From NCBI GenBank assembly GCA_963794185.1, contig CAWCDM010000086.1, forward strand, positions 1-64,000: 64,000 bases of DNA, read 5' to 3'. The position numbers and the translations under genes are program-made. A model generated the notes under the pieces. It saw nothing but the letters and a program-made list of their open reading frames with translations, did not search any database and had not been told where the DNA came from. Of the stretch, positions 1 through 8,120 are shown piece by piece; the stretch's first letter is position 1; each line of letters opens with the position of its first letter. The stretch comes from JAMXLO01 sp963794185. GTDB lineage: Bacteria > Pseudomonadota > Alphaproteobacteria > Acetobacterales > Acetobacteraceae.

Positions 1-81
1 ATCTGTGTTATTCTTGCTGGCTTCCTTCTGCTGGCCTGGGCGGATGACACCGCACCCACGCGAATCCCCCGAGCGTTGCAG

Positions 82-1356
82 TCAGTGCGCCGGCACGATG
101 ACCGTCGGTGCCTCCTCAACCGACAGATCGCTCGCCGCCGCCCCAAGTCCGCCCAGCCTCTGCACCAGCTTCACCGCGACCGTGTTGCCAAAGACGTTCA
201 CCGCGGTGCGGCCCATATCCATGAACGCGTCGACGCCGGCGATGATCGCGATCGCCTCCACCGGCAGGCCGATCGCGGTCAGCACCGTGGCCAGCGCGAC
301 CAGACCGCCGGAGGGAACGTTGGCGATGCCCTTGCTGGCAATCATCGCAGTCACCAGAATCGTCAGTTCTGCGGCCCAGGTAAGCTCGACATGGTAGGCC
401 TCCGCGAGGAAGGTCACCGCCAGCGTGACATAGAGCGTGCTGCCGTCGAGGTTGAAGCTGTAGCCGAGCGGCAGGACCAGCGCGACCACCTTGTTGGGAA
501 CGCCCATCCGCTCCAGCGTTTCCATGTGCACCGGCAGCGTCACCTCGGAGGATCGGGTGGTGAATGCCAGCAGCACGGGCTCCAGCACGCGCCGCGTTAT
601 CACGAACGGGTTTTCCCGCAGCAGCGCCAGGACCAGCCAGCACGCCAGCACCATGAGCAGCAGACCGAGATACATCAGTCCGATCAGCCGGGCGAGGGCG
701 GCGATGGTCGCCAGTCCCTGGGTGGCGAACAGCCAGGCCATGATGGCGAAGATGGCCAGCGGCGAGAGCGCGATGATCCAGCCGGTGACGCGGAACATGG
801 TCGCCAGGACCGCCTCCAGCAGCATGACGACCGGCCGCGCCGTGGCCTGGCCGATGCGTGCAAGGCCGAGACCGAACAGGACCGCGAAAACCAGGGTTGG
901 CAATACGCGCTGTGCCGCCATGGCGGCCACGATGTTGGTGGGTATCAGGTCGAGCAGGTATTTCGTCCAGTCGACGGACAGGGCCAGGTTGGGCGGCACG
1001 TTGCCGGTGGCAACCAGATTGGCGCCGGCGCCCGGATGGAACAGGCCGTTCAGCCCAAGTGCCACCAGCACGGCGAACAGCGTTGCGACGTAGAACCAGA
1101 CGAACGCAACCACGGCAACGCGGCCGAGCTGGCGTGCGTTCTCGCCCATGCGATAGACGCCGAGCGTCACCGCCGCGAAGATCAGCGGGATGACGATCAT
1201 CTGGATCGCCTGGATGAATGCGGTGCCGATCGGCTGCAGTGATTTGCCCACCGACGGCCACTCGATGCCGACAACCAGTCCCAGCGCCAGTCCGGCCAGC
1301 ATCTGGATCGGCAGGGTTGAGCGACGCCTCGCCGGCGTCGCGTTGGTATCGTGGTT
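82..1356 (-). CDS. Dicarboxylate/amino acid:cation symporter (DAACS family)
   Basis: A 424-residue polytopic inner-membrane carrier of the glutamate/C4-dicarboxylate symporter family (GltP/DctA type), importing an acidic amino acid or dicarboxylate with H+ or Na+. The family signatures are visible in the C-terminal half: FNLDGST (about residue 300), ASKGIANVPSGG (re-entrant loop, about 340) and DAFMDMGRTAVNVFGN (about 370), in which the Asp, Arg-Thr and Asn form the substrate and cation site. I prefer the GTG at 1356 because GGAGAG lies 7 bases upstream; an ATG 18 bases further out has no ribosome site. The gene is followed in the same direction by nothing inside the window and lies downstream of an amino-acid permease. 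The exact substrate cannot be told from sequence alone. Confidence 0.92.
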   Translation of the reverse strand, partial: NHDTNATPARRRSTLPIQMLAGLALGLVVGIEWPSVGKSLQPIGTAFIQAIQMIVIPLIFAAVTLGVYRMGENARQLGRVAVVAFVWFYVATLFAVLVALGLNGLFHPGAGANLVATGNVPPNLALSVDWTKYLLDLIPTNIVAAMAAQRVLPTLVFAVLFGLGLARIGQATARPVVMLLEAVLATMFRVTGWIIALSPLAIFAIMAWLFATQGLATIAALARLIGLMYLGLLLMVLACWLVLALLRENPFVITRRVLEPVLLAFTTRSSEVTLPVHMETLERMGVPNKVVALVLPLGYSFNLDGSTLYVTLAVTFLAEAYHVELTWAAELTILVTAMIASKGIANVPSGGLVALATVLTAIGLPVEAIAIIAGVDAFMDMGRTAVNVFGNTVAVKLVQRLGGLGAAASDLSVEEAPTVIVPAH

Positions 1357-1470
1357 CACGATGGCTCTCCGCATCAGGTCGAGGGGCTTTCGGCAACGGC
1401 GCAGTGCGGGTCGTCACTGCGGGAGGGAGGCCAGTGCAGACTGGCCGCTATTCTGCTCCGGCCTGGCACG

Positions 1471-2928
1471 TCACGCGCCGGGCGCCACCGGTACCAGGCT
1501 ATGCCGGTGGCCATAGCCGAAGTAGATCGCAAGCCCGATGGCCAGCCAGACAATCAGTCGCAACCACGTGGCCAGCGGCAGGCCAAGCATCAGCAGCAGA
1601 CAGAATGCGATGCCGAGCACGGGCACCCACGGCACGCTGGGCGTGCGGAATGGACGTATCTCCTCCGGTGCGCTGCGACGGAGATGCATCACCGCGATGC
1701 AAACCAGCAGGAACGCGAACAAGGTCCCGATGCTGACCATTTCGCCCAGCAGCTCGATCGGAAAGCACGCCCCGACCAATGCCACCACGGCACCGATCAG
1801 CGCCTGGCTGATGAACGGCGTCCGGAACCGCGGATGCAACTGGCCGAACAGAGCCGGCAGCAGACGGTCTGACGCCATTGAAAACAAGATGCGCGCCTGG
1901 CCGAAGAGCAGGACGAAGATCACCGTCGTGAGCCCGGCCAGTGCTGCGAATTTCACCAGAACGGACAGCCATCCGATCCCGGTCGCGTCCATCGCCACCG
2001 CCACCGGATCGGCGACACCCAGGCTCTGGTAGGGCACCATGCCGGTCATCACCAGCGCCATGAGGATGTAAAGGATCGTGCAGATGATCAGCGAGCCGAG
2101 GATGCCGACCGGCATGTCCTGCTGCGGTCGTCGCGCTTCCTGTGCGGCGGTGGAGACGGCGTCGAACCCGATATAGGCAAAGAACACCACCGCCGAGCCG
2201 CGCAGAATGCCGCTCCAGCCGAATGCGCCGAACGTGCCGGTGTTCTCCGGAATGAAGGGCGACCAGTGGGTCGGGTTCACATAGAACGCGCCGACGACGA
2301 TGACCACGCCGACGACGAACAGTTTGAACGCCACCATGACATTGTTGACCAGCGCCGATTCCCTGGTGCCGAGCATGAGCAGACCGGTGAGCACCAGAAC
2401 GATCAGCACGGCCGGTAGATTGACGATGGCGGTTGCCGTTGTGCCATCGGCCAGCTTCACCACCTCGCCGGTCGCCTGTGCCCATTGTGGCGGGAAGTGG
2501 ATGCCGAAACTGCCGAGCAGACTGACGCCGTAGCCGGACCAGCCGACAGCGACGGTCGCGGCACCCATCCCGTATTCAAGGATCAGGTCCCAGCCGATGA
2601 TCCAGGCAAAGATCTCACCAACGGTCGCATAGGCATAAGTATAGGCGCTGCCCGCTACCGGGATCATGGCTGCCAGCTCGGCATAGCAGAGGCCGACGAA
2701 GGCGCATGCAACACCCGCCAGGACGAACGACAGGGAGACCGCGGGCCCCGCGTAGATGGCCGCCGCCTTGCCGGTCAGCACGAAGATGCCGGCGCCGATG
2801 ATGCAGCCGATGCCCAGGCCGACGAGCGAGAACGGGCCGAGCGTCTTTGCCAGACCTCCGCTGCGACCTTCCGCGCTGGCGGCAATGACTGCAAGAGATT
2901 TCCGGCCGGTATACTGTGCAATCGACAC
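1471..2928 (-). CDS. APC-superfamily amino acid permease (cationic amino acid transporter type)
   Basis: A 485-residue inner-membrane amino acid transporter with about 12 to 14 hydrophobic segments. The first membrane segment carries the APC signature GIGCIIGAGIFVLTG (residues about 38-52), followed by the typical second segment that ends in YAELAAMIPVAGSAYTY. This arrangement and the length match the CAT/YfnA branch rather than the shorter AAT branch. It sits upstream of and codirectional with the symporter at 82-1356 (114 bases apart), so the two may form a small uptake operon. The upstream DNA is AT-rich and contains a palindrome at 3001-3024 that could bind a regulator. Substrate specificity is unknown. 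Confidence 0.9.
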   Translation of the reverse strand: MSIAQYTGRKSLAVIAASAEGRSGGLAKTLGPFSLVGLGIGCIIGAGIFVLTGKAAAIYAGPAVSLSFVLAGVACAFVGLCYAELAAMIPVAGSAYTYAYATVGEIFAWIIGWDLILEYGMGAATVAVGWSGYGVSLLGSFGIHFPPQWAQATGEVVKLADGTTATAIVNLPAVLIVLVLTGLLMLGTRESALVNNVMVAFKLFVVGVVIVVGAFYVNPTHWSPFIPENTGTFGAFGWSGILRGSAVVFFAYIGFDAVSTAAQEARRPQQDMPVGILGSLIICTILYILMALVMTGMVPYQSLGVADPVAVAMDATGIGWLSVLVKFAALAGLTTVIFVLLFGQARILFSMASDRLLPALFGQLHPRFRTPFISQALIGAVVALVGACFPIELLGEMVSIGTLFAFLLVCIAVMHLRRSAPEEIRPFRTPSVPWVPVLGIAFCLLLMLGLPLATWLRLIVWLAIGLAIYFGYGHRHSLVPVAPGA

Positions 2929-3000
2929 GCGCCTTGCCTCTTTGCCTGAGGATGCCAGATTTTGACAGTGGGCCGAACCTGAAACGGATGCAAACGAGAA

Positions 3001-3024
3001 AATAATTGCCGGGCGCTAATTATT
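3001..3024. promoter_or_regulatory. AT-rich palindrome upstream of permease (operator candidate)
   Basis: AATAATT at 3001-3007 and its exact complement AATTATT at 3018-3024 flank a GC-rich centre. It lies 73-96 bases upstream of the permease start in an AT-rich island. Position and symmetry fit a dimeric regulator site; no specific regulator is implied. Confidence 0.3.
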
Positions 3025-3215
3025 GTTAACTGCTGCAACCAATGTCAGTGAATAACAGGATAATAACGTCCTTATAACGCAATGCATGGATCGTGCCGGG
3101 ATGCGGCGGCTCCAGTGCGTCCAGCCGACGCGACAATCGGTCACGGTGCAGGCACGGGTGGTGGTTGAGGGCGATGGGCGGCGCAGGAGCGGAATCGACA
3201 GACTGTCTATTCAGC

Positions 3216-3333
3216 CGCGGAGAACAGCGGAGAACCGCTGGGGGCCGCGGAGACGGTTTCAGTTCGAGTTGCGCTCAAAGTGCATCGCAAGTCTCTCTCC
3301 GCGTCTCTCAGTGGTCCTCCACTGTTCTCCGCG
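3216..3333. repeat. Imperfect long inverted repeat (CGCGGAGAAC type)
   Basis: The left arm 3216-3254 begins CGCGGAGAACAGCGGAGAAC, and the reverse complement of 3291-3333 begins CGCGGAGAACAGTGGAGGAC. The two arms agree over about 39 bases with a few, mostly transition, differences, separated by a loop of about 36 bases. The pattern of repeated 'GCGGAGA' and 'CTGAGAGACGCGGAGA' words matches a class of dispersed intergenic repeats; a related but different copy lies at 40252-40365. Confidence 0.7.
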
Positions 3334-3488
3334 AAAGACACAAAACCGCCGCCACCAGCGCAAGCGACGCCGGATTGTCGCGATGCGTAGTAACGAGAAT
3401 GCCGGTATCGAGGGCGATCACGCGTGGCAATTCAGCTACGTCAGTTCGCGGAGCCTGGCCTCACGAGACTTCGCGGAATACTGTTGGG

Positions 3489-3500
3489 GTGGACGGCCCC
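3489..3500 (+). repeat. IS left subterminal inverted repeat
   Basis: GTGGACGGCCCC, a perfect 12-base inverted match to 5023-5034. Confidence 0.75.
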
Positions 3501-3560
3501 GACGGCATCGATGTGCCAGAATGAGGTCGTGTGAATGATCTCAGACAAGGGAGACCGTCC

Positions 3561-4607
3561 GTGGACCAGGTTAGCCGAATTGGGATGGATACGTCGAAGC
3601 ACATTTTCCAGCTGCACGGGGTGAGTGCTGACGAAGTGCCGGTTCTGCGTAAGAAACTCCGGCGCAAGGATATGGTGACGTTCTTCGCGAAGCTCGCACC
3701 GACGGTGATCGCGATCGAAGCCTGTGGCGCGAGCCATCATTGGGCACGCCTGCTGCAATCGCTCGGGCATTCGGTGAAGTTGATCGCGCCTCAGCTGGTC
3801 AAGCCGTATGTCAAGCGCGGCAAGAACGATGCGGCCGATGCGGAAGCGCTTTGCGAGGCAATGAGCCGGCCAACCATGCGCTTCGTTCCTGTGAAGACGG
3901 CTGAGCAGCAAGCGGGCTTGATGATGGTCGGGGTGCGCGACCGGCTGATCCGCAATCGCACGCAGCTGGCCAACGCCATCCGTGGCCATGCCGCCGAGTT
4001 CGGCCTGACCGCCGCCAAGGGAATGGCTCACCTGGTTCCGCTGCTCGATCGCATTGAGGCCGATGAAAGTCTGCCAGCGCTGGCTCGAGAGCTCTTTGCC
4101 ATCCAGGCCAAGGAATATACGCAGCTACAGACGCAAATCGACGAGATCGGCACCAAGCTTATGGCTTGGCATCGGGCCGATGAATGCAGCCAGCGTCTCG
4201 TCAAGATCCCTGGCGTCGGCCCCATCGGCGCGGCACTGCTGAGAATGAAGACCCCGGAACCCGAGCTGTTCCGATCGGGCCGTCAGTTCGCGGCCTGGAT
4301 CGGCTTGACGCCGAAAGATCATTCGACCGCAGGCAAGGTCCGCCTTGGCGTTATCACGCGAGCCGGCGACGAGGCATTGCGCAGCGTGATGGTGGTCGGG
4401 GCTACCGCCGTGATCCAGCATGTTCGACGTGGTGGAAGAGCGCCGCACTGGCTTGCCGAGCTTCTCAAGCGCAAGTCGCCAAAGTTGGCTGCTGTAGCGC
4501 TGGCCAACAAGACAGCACGCATCGCGTGGAAGATGATGGTAACTGGGGAGACTTACACCGCGAAATCTGTGGCCGGTAGCTCGGCAGGCGCAGCCAGCCA
4601 CGCCTGA
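3561..4607 (+). CDS. IS110-family (IS1111 group) DEDD recombinase
   Basis: A 348-residue RNA-guided DDE-like recombinase of an IS1111-type element. The N-terminal RuvC-like domain shows the DEDD residues D10 (GMDTSK), E53 (AIEACG), D90 and D93 (GKNDAADAEA). A helix-hairpin-helix-like KIPGVGPIGA lies near 215-224, and the C-terminal Tnp_20 domain has FAAWIGLTPKDHSTAGK, where S255 is the expected serine nucleophile. The GTG at 3561 is chosen because GGGAGA precedes it by a few bases and it gives the family-typical N-terminus MDQVSRIGMDTSK; a GTG at 3531 is also open. No frame disruption is seen, unlike several neighbouring chromosomal genes. Confidence 0.93.
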   Translation: MDQVSRIGMDTSKHIFQLHGVSADEVPVLRKKLRRKDMVTFFAKLAPTVIAIEACGASHHWARLLQSLGHSVKLIAPQLVKPYVKRGKNDAADAEALCEAMSRPTMRFVPVKTAEQQAGLMMVGVRDRLIRNRTQLANAIRGHAAEFGLTAAKGMAHLVPLLDRIEADESLPALARELFAIQAKEYTQLQTQIDEIGTKLMAWHRADECSQRLVKIPGVGPIGAALLRMKTPEPELFRSGRQFAAWIGLTPKDHSTAGKVRLGVITRAGDEALRSVMVVGATAVIQHVRRGGRAPHWLAELLKRKSPKLAAVALANKTARIAWKMMVTGETYTAKSVAGSSAGAASHA

Positions 4608-5022
4608 CCTGCGGTCATTGGAACGGGGGCGGCTTCCATTGTATTTCGTGACGTAACGCTATGCAAATTCGCTACCCGGCCCGCGACCTTCAACCTCCGG
4701 CAAACAGCGGACTTACGAAATTGCGCCTGCCAACCTCAGCGGGCGCAGTTCAGAGATCAGCCAGACACGGGGAGCAAATCAACTGCAACCGTGCTGAGCC
4801 GATGCCAGAACTTGCAAGATAATGAGCAGATGGTGCGATCAATCGATCCACGACGCGGGACACTCCGATGTAGCCAGTGGCTCTCTATGAGGCCGCTTTA
4901 CTGTTTGGAACTCTCGTCGCGGAAACCATCTTGGCCAGCGTTCAGGCGCGAGCGCACAAACAGGCCGGACATATGGACGCAAGCGATCTGATCAAAGCAC
5001 TGCAAAAACACCTTGCAAGGAG
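4608..5022 (+). ncRNA. Candidate bridge/seek RNA region of the IS1111 element
   Basis: This 415-base noncoding right end lies between the transposase stop and the right subterminal repeat. In the IS1111 group the guide RNA is known to be encoded 3' of the recombinase gene, so it is expected here. Two short words match the element's own ends: TACTGTTTGG at 4899-4908 resembles TACTGTTGGG at the left end (3479-3488), and ACATATGG at 4969-4976 matches ACATATGG at the right end (5033-5040). Such matches are what donor-binding guides would look like, but they are short and could be chance. RNA limits and fold were not determined. Confidence 0.45.
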
Positions 5023-5034
5023 GGGGCCGTCCAC
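5023..5034 (+). repeat. IS right subterminal inverted repeat
   Basis: GGGGCCGTCCAC, a perfect 12-base inverted match to 3489-3500, marking the right end of the insertion sequence. Confidence 0.75.
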
Positions 5035-5092
5035 ATATGGCTGCAGGCCCTTGCCCAGTGCGCACGATATCCCCAGCGCGCAGTCCGCACTT

Positions 5093-7306
5093 TCACGGCC
5101 CCCTGCGCCGCATCCCCCCACGCCCGCGCCGCTTGCTCGGATCATACCCGCCGCCACCAGGCCCCATCGGCTCCGGCGTGCGGTCGCGCTTGCCGCGCGG
5201 TGTGACGGCGGGCCGCAGCGATGAACTCGGCGCCGGCGGCGGTTCCAGGCCGAGGTCCAGCGCCTCCAGCCGGCGGATTTCGTCGCGCAGGCGCGCGGCC
5301 TCCTCGAACTCCAGATCCGCCGCGGCGCCCCGCATGCGCTTCTCCAATTCGGCGATCGCCGCCTTCAGGTCCTTGCCGACAAAATCGGAAATGCCCGCGT
5401 CCTTCACCGGGGCAACCGTCACGTAGTCCTGCTCGAACACGCTCTCCAGCACCTTGCCGATCTGCCGCTTGATCGAGACCGGCGTGATGCCATGCGCCTC
5501 GTTCCACGCACGCTGCTTGTTGCGGCGGCGATCGGTCTCCTCGATCGCGTGGCGCAGGCTGTTGGTCATCGTGTCGGCATACAGGATCACGCGGCCGTCG
5601 ATGTTGCGCGCCGCCCGGCCGATCGTCTGGATCAGCGAGGTCTGCGACCGCAGGAAGCCCTCCTTGTCGGCATCCAGGATCGCCACCAGCGCGCATTCGG
5701 GGATATCCAGACCCTCGCGCAGCAGGTTGATCCCCACCAGCACATCGAACACGCCCAGCCTCAGATCGCGGATGATTTCTATCCGTTCCAGCGTGTCGAT
5801 GTCGGAGTGCAGATAGCGCACCTTGACGCCGTGCTCGGTCAGGTAGTCGGTAAGGTCCTCGGCCATGCGCTTGGTCAGCGTGGTGACCAGCACGCGCGCA
5901 CCCTGCGCCGCCATCGCGCGGCATTCGGCGAGCAGGTCGTCCACCTGGTGCTCCACCGGACGTATCTCGGTCACCGGATCGATCAGCCCGGTCGGACGGA
6001 TCACCTGCTCGGTGAACACGCCGGCGGTGCGTTCCATCTCCCACGGTCCCGGCGTCGCCGAGACGAACACAGTCTGCGGCCGATAGCTCTCCCACTCCTC
6101 GAACTTCAGCGGCCGGTTGTCGACGCAGGACGGCAGCCGGAAACCGAACTCCGCCAGCACCGACTTGCGGTTGAAGTCGCCGCGATACATGCCGCCGAGC
6201 TGAGGCACCGTCACGTGGCTTTCATCGACGATCAGCAGCGCGTTCTCCGGCAGGTATTCGAACAGCGTCGGCGGCGGCTCGCCCGGATTGCGGCCGGTAA
6301 GATAGCGGGAATAGTTCTCGATCCCTTTGCACGAGCCGGTGGTTTCCATCATCTCGATGTCGAACGTCGTGCGCTGCTGCAGCCGTTCCACCTCGAGCAG
6401 TTTTCCTTCCGCCGAGAGTTCCTCCAGCCGTTGCTTCAATTCAACCTTGATGTCGCGGATCGCCTGGGTCAGCGTCGGCCGCGGCGTGACGTAGTGGCTG
6501 TTGGCGTAGACGGTGATCTCGTTCAACGCCGCGGCTTTTTCCCCCGTCAGCGGGTCGAACTCATAAATCGCCTCCACCTCGTCGCCGAACAGCGTGACCC
6601 GCCAGGCGCGGTCCTCGTAATGGCTCGGGTAGATATCCACGGTCTCGCCGCGCATGCGGAACGTGCCACGCTGGAAGGCGGAATCGTTGCGGCGGTACTG
6701 CAGATCGACCAGTCCCTTGGCCAGCGCGTCGCGGTCGATCCGCCCGCCGGTCTCCAGCTTCACCACCATCCGCGCATAGGTCTCGACCGAGCCGATGCCG
6801 TAGATGCAGGACACCGATGCGACGACCACCACGTCGTTCCGTTCTAGCAGCGATTGCGTCGCGGCGTGGCGCATGCGGTCGATCTGCTCGTTGATCTGCG
6901 CGTCCTTCTCGATGTAGGTGTCGGTGCGCGGGACGTAGGCCTCCGGCTGGTAGTAGTCGTAGTACGAAACGAAATACTCCACGGCGTTGTCGGGGAAGAA
7001 GCTCTTCATCTCGCCGTAGAGCTGCGCCGCCAGCGTCTTGTTCGGCGCCAGGATCAAGGTGGGCTTCTGGACCGCCTCGATCACCTTCGCCATGGTGAAG
7101 GTCTTGCCCGAGCCGGTGACGCCGAGCAGCACCTGGTCGCGGTCCTCGGCGCGCACGCCGGCGGTGAGCTCGGCGATGGCGGTCGGCTGGTCGCCGTTCG
7201 GCTCATATTCGGACACCACCTTGAACCGGCGGGTCAGCGGCTTGGCCGCCTGTTTCTCTGGGATGAACAGCACGCGAGGCGAGGGGCGTAGCAGCGTCTG
7301 GGACAT
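5093..7306 (-). CDS. uvrB: Excinuclease ABC subunit B
   Basis: A 737-residue damage-verifying helicase of nucleotide excision repair, acting with UvrA and UvrC in the cytoplasm. Walker A GVTGSGKTF lies at residues 62-70, the beta-hairpin region at YYDYYQPEAYVP, and the DE-box at VDESHVT; the C-terminal UVR domain that contacts UvrC reads FEEAARLRDEIRRLE. A Gly/Arg-rich tail follows, slightly longer than in enterobacterial UvrB. The start at 7306 (MSQTLLRP) has GAAGGA upstream; the open frame continues further 5' but with no family-like sequence. The gene ends about 55 bases from the right end of the insertion sequence, so the element sits immediately behind it. Confidence 0.97.
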   Translation of the reverse strand: MSQTLLRPSPRVLFIPEKQAAKPLTRRFKVVSEYEPNGDQPTAIAELTAGVRAEDRDQVLLGVTGSGKTFTMAKVIEAVQKPTLILAPNKTLAAQLYGEMKSFFPDNAVEYFVSYYDYYQPEAYVPRTDTYIEKDAQINEQIDRMRHAATQSLLERNDVVVVASVSCIYGIGSVETYARMVVKLETGGRIDRDALAKGLVDLQYRRNDSAFQRGTFRMRGETVDIYPSHYEDRAWRVTLFGDEVEAIYEFDPLTGEKAAALNEITVYANSHYVTPRPTLTQAIRDIKVELKQRLEELSAEGKLLEVERLQQRTTFDIEMMETTGSCKGIENYSRYLTGRNPGEPPPTLFEYLPENALLIVDESHVTVPQLGGMYRGDFNRKSVLAEFGFRLPSCVDNRPLKFEEWESYRPQTVFVSATPGPWEMERTAGVFTEQVIRPTGLIDPVTEIRPVEHQVDDLLAECRAMAAQGARVLVTTLTKRMAEDLTDYLTEHGVKVRYLHSDIDTLERIEIIRDLRLGVFDVLVGINLLREGLDIPECALVAILDADKEGFLRSQTSLIQTIGRAARNIDGRVILYADTMTNSLRHAIEETDRRRNKQRAWNEAHGITPVSIKRQIGKVLESVFEQDYVTVAPVKDAGISDFVGKDLKAAIAELEKRMRGAAADLEFEEAARLRDEIRRLEALDLGLEPPPAPSSSLRPAVTPRGKRDRTPEPMGPGGGGYDPSKRRGRGGMRRRGP

Positions 7307-7633
7307 GCGTTGGATTCCTTCGGGGGATTCCTTGCCCCCGATTATGGCGCAGGAGCAGCCATGCGTCAGGATGGGATGCAACCGGCGGCGAATCCAGTGC
7401 ACGGCATCCGGCGAGCGGAATTTTCGTTCTCGATGCGGAGCGTCCAATGTGCTGGGTCGCAGCCGGAACGCGACAGCCCGGGCGGACTACCGGATTCGCT
7501 CAAGGGCTTACGGCGCCCACCGGAAAGCACCATATGGTTACCGGAGCTTTACCTCGTCGTGATCAAATTGCTGTCCCGTCATAACTCCGCCGTGATCGGC
7601 GTGCATACTCAATGACTTCTGGAGTATTTTGAC
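7307..7633. other. Divergent intergenic region uvrB / Gly-rich gene
   Basis: No gene seen; short open frames here are antisense or out-of-frame noise. The region must hold the uvrB promoter on the minus strand and the promoter of the exported protein gene on the plus strand. I see no convincing LexA-type box by eye. Confidence 0.5.
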
Positions 7634-8020
7634 ATGCAATTCATTCGATCGTTGTCGCGGCACATCCTGGGGGCCGCTGCCATCGCATTCCTCGGCCTTG
7701 TCATTTCGACCGCGGCCGCACGCGCTGATTGGCACGGTGGCGGCGGTGGCGGGCATGGCGGCGGAGCTTGGCACGGCGGTGGCGGTGCCTGGCATGGTGG
7801 TGGCGGAGCCTGGAATGGCGGTGGCTGGCATGGCGGAGCGGGCTGGCACGGCGGTGGCTGGGGTTGGCACGGTGGGACCTGGGGCTGCTGTTGGCGCGGC
7901 GGGGTATTCATCGGTCTGCCGCCGATCTTCGTGCCGCCGCCCATCTACTATCCGCCGCCATACTATCCGCCGCCGCCATACTACCCGCCGCCCTACGGAT
8001 ATGCGGCGCCCGGCTACTGA
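7634..8020 (+). CDS. Small exported Gly/His/Trp- and Pro/Tyr-rich protein
   Basis: A 128-residue low-complexity protein. Residues 1-31 form a classical signal peptide (basic start, hydrophobic LGAAAIAFLGLVIS, cleavage after AARA). The mature part has two zones: WHGGGG/GGGAWHGG repeats rich in Gly, His and Trp (about 32-85), then a Pro/Tyr tail of YYPPP units (about 98-128). A Cys-Cys pair lies between them. This composition is common in small secreted alphaproteobacterial proteins of unknown function, and the histidines could bind metal. A GGAG ribosome site precedes the ATG. It sits 14 bases upstream of the rplU promoter and is not part of that operon. Confidence 0.8.
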   Translation: MQFIRSLSRHILGAAAIAFLGLVISTAAARADWHGGGGGGHGGGAWHGGGGAWHGGGGAWNGGGWHGGAGWHGGGWGWHGGTWGCCWRGGVFIGLPPIFVPPPIYYPPPYYPPPPYYPPPYGYAAPGY

Positions 8021-8034
8021 ACGCGGTTGTTGCG

Positions 8035-8062
8035 TTGACATACGGCGCCCGCCCGCTATAAC
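8035..8062 (+). promoter_or_regulatory. Sigma70-type promoter of rplU-rpmA
   Basis: TTGACA at 8035-8040 and TATAAC at 8057-8062 with 16-base spacing, a near-consensus housekeeping promoter. The predicted start near 8069 leaves a GC-rich leader of about 50 bases before the rplU ATG at 8121. Confidence 0.75.
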
Positions 8063-8120
8063 GCCGGCTCTCCGGCCGTAGGGGTTCCCGACGGCCCGCG
8101 ATGGCGTGGGAATTCGTGTG

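Larger units (their letters stand above)
2929..3481. other. Intergenic region between permease and IS element
   Basis: No convincing gene. The 2990-3085 part is markedly AT-rich for this genome and is the likely promoter region of the permease gene at 1471-2928. A large imperfect inverted repeat occupies 3216-3333. The stretch 3345-3481, next to the left end of the insertion sequence, has only open frames without recognizable protein character. Confidence 0.6.
3482..5037 (+). mobile_element. IS110-family insertion sequence, IS1111 group
   Basis: The element consists of an intact DEDD transposase gene placed close to the left end and a noncoding right end of about 430 bases. A perfect 12-base inverted repeat, GTGGACGGCCCC at 3489-3500 and GGGGCCGTCCAC at 5023-5034, lies just inside the proposed ends. 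Subterminal rather than terminal repeats, a gene near the left end and a long 3' noncoding region are the hallmarks of the IS1111 group. The outer limits are estimates (a few bases outside each repeat); members of this family make no target duplication, so the ends cannot be fixed from the sequence. The transposase is unbroken, so the copy could be active. Confidence 0.8.

Noticed and set aside
76..1242. Long plus-strand frames opposite the symporter and many other genes
   Set aside because: They are antisense shadows caused by high GC at third positions; the sense frames carry family motifs.
4791..5224. Open frames of 66 and 115 codons beside and beyond the IS right end
   Set aside because: They lie in the noncoding right end, run across the inverted repeat into uvrB antisense, and show no protein character.
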